Both the position numbers and the translations under genes were made by a program. 64,000 nt of DNA from an uncultured Fibrobacter sp. (lineage in GTDB: Bacteria; Fibrobacterota; Fibrobacteria; Fibrobacterales; Fibrobacteraceae), in contig CAMKMX010000011.1 in NCBI GenBank assembly GCA_946414025.1, positions 1 to 64,000 on the forward strand. Reading direction: 5' to 3'. The notes under the pieces were generated by a model. It had not been told where the DNA came from. It made no database searches and saw only the letters and a list, made by a program, of their open reading frames with translations. Positions 59,182 through 64,000 of this stretch are shown here, one piece after another; position 1 is the stretch's first letter; the number at the start of each line of letters is the position of its first letter.

Positions 59182-59697
59182 CTAGCGAATTTCCAGCTGA
59201 GTAAAAGATTTATAATGGCTTGACGTATAATAGATAACGCAATCCGAAGCATATACAAGACGTTTGTTTCCTCGGCTTTCGTCAAAATAATCTACATCAG
59301 CCTCATGGTACGAGCCTTCAGGTAAAAGGCCTTCGTTGTTTCCGAATATGTCGCCACCAATCATCACGCCGATTGTAGTCCACGGGTTAAAATTCCACTT
59401 ATCAAAAGTGTTGCCTGTCTTGGACTCGTAAAGTTTTTTGCCTTCGTTCTTGCCGACATAATTTGCGGGCAACTTGTCGAACTTGCACAGGTACGCGGCA
59501 ACAGAATCCTTCGTCGTGTACAGGCCGGATTCCTCAACCGCTTCGTAGATGCTTTTTTCTGTTGCGCTAGATGATTCTGCACTTGAAGACGATTTTAAAT
59601 CTTCGTCATCATCGCTGGAAACCGTCGATGTCGAGCAGGCTGCGAAGAATACTGCGGCGAGACCGATAAAGAAAAACCTGAAAAACGTCTTGTTCAT
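59182..59697 (-). CDS. Lipoprotein with barnase-family ribonuclease domain
   Basis: 171 residues: signal peptide with lipobox FFAAC (Cys21), a Ser/Asp linker (about 22-47), then a full barnase-like domain (about 50-171). KLPANY, IGGDIF, EGLLP, HEADVDY, KRLVYASD and SSHYKSF align with barnase. The active residues are Lys75 (barnase K27), Glu132 (E73), Arg146 (R87) and His161 (H102). It should be an RNA-cleaving enzyme anchored in the envelope. No barstar-like gene is adjacent. It is convergent with the SDR, two bases apart. It may serve RNA scavenging or competition. Confidence 0.88.
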   Translation of the reverse strand: MNKTFFRFFFIGLAAVFFAACSTSTVSSDDDEDLKSSSSAESSSATEKSIYEAVEESGLYTTKDSVAAYLCKFDKLPANYVGKNEGKKLYESKTGNTFDKWNFNPWTTIGVMIGGDIFGNNEGLLPEGSYHEADVDYFDESRGNKRLVYASDCVIYYTSSHYKSFTQLEIR

Positions 59698-59764
59698 ACC
59701 GGAAATATATATTTATTCTGAGTACTTTTGCTATTTTTTTCCGCAGTACATAACTTCGGGATTG

Positions 59765-59804
59765 GATTCTTCGACTTCGCCTTACGGCTCCGCTCAGAAT
59801 GACA
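59765..59804. repeat. Dispersed repeat, GATTCTTCGAC...GCTCAGAATGACA type
   Basis: Copy of the TTCGAC...GCTCAGAATGACA family in the 172-base gap before hisC. The rest of the gap is low-complexity CCACTAACCACT-like sequence. Confidence 0.65.
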
Positions 59805-59869
59805 CTCTCGTCATTCCGAACTCCGAATTATCCTAACCACTGTTTACCAACCACTAACCACTATTTACT

Positions 59870-60979
59870 ATGGACATCAACGAACTCGCACAACAGCACA
59901 TCTTAAAACAGCCCGTCTACGTGACCGGTAAACCCATCGCCTACACCGCCCGCGAATTCGGCCTCGACCCGAAAGACGTGGACAAGCTCGCGAGTAACGA
60001 GAACCCCGTAGGCCCGAGCCCGAAGGGCATGGAAGAGGCCCGCAAGGCACTCGAAGAAGTGAACCTCTACCCGGACGGCGGCAGCTACGACCTCATCGGA
60101 AAGATTGCTGAGTTCCGTGGCGTGAAGCGCGAACAGATTGCCGTGGGTAACGGCAGCAACGAGCTCCTGGACATGATCGCCCAGGTGTTCCTCGGCCCCG
60201 GCGTGGAAGCCGTGATGGGCAAGCACTCCTTCGCCGTCTACAAGCTCGCCACCATGGCGATGAACGCGAAGATTGTCGAAGTCGACATGCCGGCCCCCGC
60301 CTACAACTACGACCTCAAGGCCATGCGCGCCGCCGTGAACGAGAAGACCCGCATCGTGTTCCTCGCGAACCCGAACAACCCGACGGGCTCCGACCTCACC
60401 GCCAAGGAAATCCTCGACTTCGCCGACAGCCTGCCCGAAACCTGCGTGCTGGTGATGGACGAAGCCTACACCGAATTCATCGAGGACACGCCGGAGCTCG
60501 TCCCGGATTTCAAGAGCCGCATCGATGCCGGCAGGAACATCATCTGCTGCCGCACGTTCAGCAAGATTTACGGCCTCGCGGGGCTGCGCGTGGGCTACTG
60601 CATCTCCCGCCCCGAAATCGTCGGCCTCATCAACCGCATACGCGAACCGTTCAACGTGAACAGCATCGCACAGGCGGCCGCCATCGGCGCCCTCGACGAC
60701 CAGGAATTCGTGAGCAAGGTCCGCGAGCTCAACAAGAAGGGCCTCGAACAGCTCAAGGCCGGTTTCAAGGAACTGGGCCTCCCCTACGTGGACAGCCACG
60801 CGAACTTCATCGCCGTGAGCGGTTTCAAGGACCCGATGGACGCGTTCAAGTTCCTGCAGGCAAAGGGCACCATCATCCGTCCGCAGCCTGCCATGGGCGA
60901 CGTGCTCCGCATTACCGTGGGCACCGAAGCGCAGAACGCAAAATGCCTCGCCAATATAAAGGCATACCTCGGGAAGTAA
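59870..60979 (+). CDS. hisC: Histidinol-phosphate aminotransferase
   Basis: PLP enzyme of histidine synthesis. The 369-residue protein has LASNENPVGPSP, the YPDGG region, GNGSNELLDM, FLANPNNPTG, MDEAYTEF, the PLP Lys in RTFSKIYGLAGLRVGY and the carboxylate Arg in DVLRITVGT. It also resembles aromatic aminotransferases of the same branch, so activity toward aromatic amino acids is possible. It stands alone, without other his genes, and has strong codon bias. Confidence 0.92.
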   Translation: MDINELAQQHILKQPVYVTGKPIAYTAREFGLDPKDVDKLASNENPVGPSPKGMEEARKALEEVNLYPDGGSYDLIGKIAEFRGVKREQIAVGNGSNELLDMIAQVFLGPGVEAVMGKHSFAVYKLATMAMNAKIVEVDMPAPAYNYDLKAMRAAVNEKTRIVFLANPNNPTGSDLTAKEILDFADSLPETCVLVMDEAYTEFIEDTPELVPDFKSRIDAGRNIICCRTFSKIYGLAGLRVGYCISRPEIVGLINRIREPFNVNSIAQAAAIGALDDQEFVSKVRELNKKGLEQLKAGFKELGLPYVDSHANFIAVSGFKDPMDAFKFLQAKGTIIRPQPAMGDVLRITVGTEAQNAKCLANIKAYLGK

Positions 60980-60982
60980 GGA

Positions 60983-61008
60983 CTGAATTAACATTCAGGT
61001 CTTTACTT
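60983..61008 (+). terminator. Probable terminator after hisC
   Basis: CTGAAT-TAAC-ATTCAG forms a short hairpin, followed by TTTACTTTAC. A GC-rich block with inverted GGGGCCC/GGGCCCC words (about 61018-61056) follows and remains unexplained. Confidence 0.45.
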
Positions 61009-61140
61009 TACGCGGGCGGGGCCCCAGCTCGGAGTTGCGAAGGCCGCACGGGCCCCTCCCTGCACCCTCCCCATCCTTGGCCGACGCTTTTGCAGGTAAG
61101 AGTTGTTACTGTAGGTAGTGACATCTATATAGGTGTATAA

Positions 61141-61935
61141 TTGCGTAAGCAGACTATAAAAATTTCGGCTCACATCAATCAAGAACAAAAACCTCACGGA
61201 GTCGCGCGAGTCATTTCGAAGCGCGGGTTTTGCAGCCGCAGCGTAGCAGAAAACCTGGTCCGCGAGGGCCGGGTTTCTTTACGTGGTAAAATCGTGCGCA
61301 ATCCCGAAACACCCGCCTTCGAAAGCGACGAAATCCTTGTGGACGGCGCGCCCGTCACCGCAAGCGAGTTCGTGTATTTCGCCATGAATAAGCCCCGCGG
61401 CATCGTCACTACTGCAAGCGACGAGAAGGGCCGCAAGACCGTGATGGACTTGTTCCGCGAGCAGCACGCCAAGATGTTTCCTGGCAAGCCCGTTCCGCAC
61501 ATATCGCCCGTGGGCCGCCTCGATGCCGCAAGCGAAGGCCTGCTGCTGTTTACGAACGACACGCAATGGGCCGACACACTGCTAAACCCGAAAGATTCCG
61601 GCTCGGGGGCCGGAATGACGACCCACTTGAAAATTTACCGCGTGCAGGTCAAAGGCCACCCCACCGACGACGACCTCGCGAAAATGGAAAAAGGCTTCAA
61701 CGTGCCGCCCCGCATCTTCGGTAAGAGTGAAGAATTCATGCACGCGGAGCGCGCCAAGCTCCACAGCGAAGGCGAAAAGAACTGTTGGCTCGAAATCACC
61801 CTATCCGAAGGCAAGAACCGTGAAATCCGCCGCATGCTGGCCCACCTGGGTTACGAAGTCATGCGCCTTATGCGCATCAAGTTCGACAAATACACCCTGG
61901 GCGATTTAAAGCCAGGAGAAATAAAGAAGGTTTGA
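61141..61935 (+). CDS. 16S/23S rRNA pseudouridine synthase, RsuA family
   Basis: Converts a specific rRNA uridine to pseudouridine. The 264-residue protein has an S4 RNA-binding domain (about 20-65, ISKRGFCSRSVAENLVREGRVSLRG), the catalytic region MNKPRGIVTT and GRLDAASEGLLLFTND with the nucleophilic Asp, and the C-terminal GKNREIRRML. The start is TTG at 61141 with AGGTG six bases before it; no ATG lies early in the frame. A dispersed palindromic repeat (61594-61616) is translated in frame at residues 152-160 (DSGSGAGMT), between LLNPK and THLKIYRV. Confidence 0.9.
   Translation: MRKQTIKISAHINQEQKPHGVARVISKRGFCSRSVAENLVREGRVSLRGKIVRNPETPAFESDEILVDGAPVTASEFVYFAMNKPRGIVTTASDEKGRKTVMDLFREQHAKMFPGKPVPHISPVGRLDAASEGLLLFTNDTQWADTLLNPKDSGSGAGMTTHLKIYRVQVKGHPTDDDLAKMEKGFNVPPRIFGKSEEFMHAERAKLHSEGEKNCWLEITLSEGKNREIRRMLAHLGYEVMRLMRIKFDKYTLGDLKPGEIKKV
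61594..61620. repeat. Palindromic repeat inserted in frame in the pseudouridine synthase gene
   Basis: ATTCCGGC (61595-61602) and GCCGGAAT (61609-61616) with TGACG after them: the same form as the intergenic copy at 39621. Confidence 0.75.
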
Positions 61936-61953
61936 GGCTCGAGGTTCGAGGAA

Positions 61954-63636
61954 TCAGGCCAATAGTGACAGCAGGGCCACCAACGGAGCATTCCAGTTGA
62001 TGGCGGTCTCGTTGCTGGCAAAAGAACAGCGCTCGTCGGTATAGGAAAGTCCCGGCTGCGGGCCCGGATAATGCGGGAAACGGTGCAGGTCCTGCCTGTC
62101 GGCGTTGATGCCGCCCACCACAAGACCCGGAATCGGGTCTTCCACCCCATCGGAATGGCAAATGCGGTGGTGCGGAAATTTTGGAGAACTGTGGGCGGCA
62201 CCGGTAACGAAACAACGGCTCACCGGATTTTTCCCGTAGATAAAATCCAGCATACCGCGGGCGGTTTCCGTATACCGCGTGTCCGGATTCCAGAGGTTTG
62301 CTATCAGGAGGGTAAACCCGTGGTTTGCAATCTCACCGTTAGAGCCCCACACGAACTTTTCCAGAGAAAGACCGTAGGCATCGGCGGAACAGCGTTCCAC
62401 GATAGCGTCGGCAGCACTTACCAGAGCACCGCGGGCCTTGGCCTGCATAGCGGAATCGCTATCCTGCAGGGCAAGGGCAATCCAGCCGAAGTTGTCGGTA
62501 TCTCGCCAGGAAAGTCCCATCTGGGCCGGGCACTTTTCCATGTCCGATTCCAGCGCCTGCAAAAGCTTTTCGCGGGTCAGTCCCTGCTGTTCAAACGCCT
62601 GCGAGGCGCCCTGGGACATTTCCCTAAACAGCATGGCCCGAGTCCAGAAAAACTCGTCGTCATACCGTTCGTCGCCGTAGCCGCCGCTACCTTCGGTATT
62701 GTGCGGATAAGTCACTTCGGGATTTTCTAGAGCCCAGCGGTAAGCACGCAGGGCCGCATCCAGGCAGGTCTTGGCATAGGCTGGATAAGCATGCTTGAAC
62801 ACCCGATGGGCGTGGGCCATCACCCCTGCAAAATTCAGCGTCGATGTGGTGGACTTTCCGAGAATCTGGCGTTTCTGATTCATGTCGGACTGAGTCGGCG
62901 AAACAAATCCGTCCCAGCGGATAGGCGAAACCTTGAAAAACACGCCGCCGTCATCGTCTTGCATGCGCAAAAAGAAATCCAGTTCGAAACGGATTTCTTC
63001 CAGAAGGTTCATGCGGAAAGAACCTCCGTGAAAAAGCCCCCCTTCGGTATGGGTCGTCGCATGGTCAGCTGCCAGTTCAGCAGCCAGGAGCAAGGTCCCG
63101 AGAGAAACGCCCCCGTTCACGATGTACTTCCCGTAGTCGCCAGCGTCGTACCAGCCGCCGTGGGCATTCCAGGTTCCCGAGCGGTTCATGCTGGGGTGAA
63201 ATTCCAGATGGTCGTCCAGATGGGCGGCGGGCCTTGCCCATTTTCCGGCCTTGTCGGCAGGCAGTTCCACGCCGGAGCGCTGGAAATAGAACGACTTGAG
63301 GGTCATGGCCAGCTGGTTTACCACAATCCGGTCCGAAATCTCGAAATCGAAGGATTCCGCCAGGGAGTTTCCCTTTGCATCCATCACAGAAATCTTGTAC
63401 TTTCCAAAGCGAACAACTTGCGAAAAATCCCCCTGCCACAAGAATTCATCGGTGTACTTGCTGCTGCCTTTTTCCGACATCTGGCCATCGGCCACCACGG
63501 TACCGGACTCGTCTATCACCTGGAACCAGGGGGACATTTCCTTGAGAGGATTTTCCGGAGTGTCGCAGGCCAGCAAGAACACCTTCGGAGCCTTGGGCTC
63601 GTAACCCACGTGATTGTGCCGGATGGAAAATTTCAT
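61954..63636 (-). CDS. GH9 cellulase/cellodextrinase without a signal peptide
   Basis: 560 residues: an N-terminal Ig-like CelD_N domain (about 1-105, IRHNHVGYEPKAPKVFLL), then an (alpha/alpha)6 barrel. The catalytic base region GGWYDAGDYGKY has Asp164 and Asp167; the acid is Glu543 in SNETAINWNAPL. The family region GKNPVSRCFVTGAAHSSPKFPHHR is present. No signal peptide is seen, and a stop codon lies nine codons upstream in frame with no ATG between, so the protein is probably cytoplasmic. It may act on imported cellodextrins. No carbohydrate-binding module or sorting tail is attached, unlike the GH10 and GH43 enzymes. Confidence 0.92.
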   Translation of the reverse strand: MKFSIRHNHVGYEPKAPKVFLLACDTPENPLKEMSPWFQVIDESGTVVADGQMSEKGSSKYTDEFLWQGDFSQVVRFGKYKISVMDAKGNSLAESFDFEISDRIVVNQLAMTLKSFYFQRSGVELPADKAGKWARPAAHLDDHLEFHPSMNRSGTWNAHGGWYDAGDYGKYIVNGGVSLGTLLLAAELAADHATTHTEGGLFHGGSFRMNLLEEIRFELDFFLRMQDDDGGVFFKVSPIRWDGFVSPTQSDMNQKRQILGKSTTSTLNFAGVMAHAHRVFKHAYPAYAKTCLDAALRAYRWALENPEVTYPHNTEGSGGYGDERYDDEFFWTRAMLFREMSQGASQAFEQQGLTREKLLQALESDMEKCPAQMGLSWRDTDNFGWIALALQDSDSAMQAKARGALVSAADAIVERCSADAYGLSLEKFVWGSNGEIANHGFTLLIANLWNPDTRYTETARGMLDFIYGKNPVSRCFVTGAAHSSPKFPHHRICHSDGVEDPIPGLVVGGINADRQDLHRFPHYPGPQPGLSYTDERCSFASNETAINWNAPLVALLSLLA

Positions 63637-63721
63637 GGCCCAAATTTTAGGAATTTTCGCCTACCATCCGCGGGTAGCTCTAAACGTTTCCGTTTACAGG
63701 GATAAACAGAGCTAATGACTA

Positions 63722-64000
63722 TCAGGGCCGAAGAACACAACGAATTGCTGAAGTAGATGTGCAGACGCCTGCGCTAGCAGTATATTCACAGGCCCATGCC
63801 ATCGACATTCTTGCAGAGCCTTCGGAAATTTCAACGGCATCCGCCCTACAAATGACTTCGTCATAGGAATCCGAACATGAATACTTCTTGGACGGAACCC
63901 AATAATCGACTTGCCGTTCTTCCACCATGTTGAGTCCATAAATAGCCGCCGTGGTATCAATCGTAAATTCTGCACCAAAACCGCCATATTGCGAGACATA
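63722..64000 (-). CDS. C-terminal end of a Cys-rich, probably secreted protein (partial)
   Basis: The last 92 residues of a gene that begins beyond the window. It includes FGAEFTIDTTAAIYGL, then a domain with six cysteines (KYSCSDSYDEVICRADAV, WACEYTASAGVC, IRCVLRP). The pattern of spaced Cys and the RCV end recall FISUMP-type C-termini, but the family is not certain. The frame was chosen because it is open through the window edge and has no competing frame with similar composition. Confidence 0.6.
   Translation of the reverse strand, partial: YVSQYGGFGAEFTIDTTAAIYGLNMVEERQVDYWVPSKKYSCSDSYDEVICRADAVEISEGSARMSMAWACEYTASAGVCTSTSAIRCVLRP

Noticed and set aside
61003-61197. 64-codon minus-strand frame in the hisC-pseudouridine synthase gap
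   Set aside because: No ribosome site, and its sequence comes from the GC-rich intergenic block plus the start of the opposite gene.

Overview
The window looks like a chromosomal segment of a Fibrobacter-type bacterium (Fibrobacterota). The main signs are two lipoproteins with the FISUMP (Fibrobacter succinogenes major paralogous) domain, a regulator of the TIGR02147 family, Ser-rich linkers and sorting-tail-like C-termini on secreted enzymes, a multimodular plant cell-wall hydrolase set (GH43, GH10, GH5, GH9, CBM6), lipid A genes of a Gram-negative envelope, and many short dispersed palindromic repeats. I see no tRNA, rRNA, prophage, IS element or CRISPR array. No gene-free stretch exceeds about 210 bases.

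Layout. 1-5.3 kb (minus): the 5' part of lysS, a YejE-like permease with its ATPase, and a zinc/copper efflux permease preceded by its CzrA/SmtB-type sensor. 5.4-12.3 kb (plus): a xylan-degradation block made of a TIGR02147 regulator, a CBM11-like lipoprotein, a GH43-CBM6 enzyme and a GH10-CBM6 xylanase. A near-identical palindrome built on GACAATTTGTC lies in front of the regulator, the GH43 gene and the GH10 gene. 12.4-21.4 kb (plus): hflX, pgpA, an unusual GH5-cellulose-synthase fusion, aconitase and a CLC-F-type channel. 21.4-30.8 kb (minus): six exported proteins, including a FecR-domain lipoprotein and the two FISUMP lipoproteins.

31-37.1 kb holds the most novel-looking set: a stand-alone A-PCP-C synthetase, divergent from a MATE transporter fused to an RsbW-like ATPase domain and a membrane SpoIIE-type phosphatase. 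This resembles a small-molecule synthesis/export module with built-in partner-switching control. 37.3-40.4 kb: an NSS transporter with a 33-residue MetS-like subunit, a RidA-like protein and pyrophosphatase. 40.5-46.3 kb (minus): a tightly coupled operon of gamma-carbonic anhydrase-like protein, diacylglycerol kinase family protein, lpxD, divergent lpxC, hemA and hemC.

46.3-54.9 kb (minus): large surface proteins, namely one with an anthrax-protective-antigen-like core and a GLUG-repeat adhesin split by a one-base frameshift. 55-64 kb: glnS, an arginase-fold protein, a preQ1-I riboswitch ahead of a queuosine-precursor transporter and an SDR, a barnase-like lipoprotein, hisC, an RsuA-family pseudouridine synthase, a GH9 cellulase without a signal peptide, and the end of another secreted protein.

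A recurring theme is that dispersed palindromic repeats are translated in frame within hemA, hemC, the pseudouridine synthase and one FISUMP signal peptide. Families were assigned by reading motifs by eye; no database search was run.
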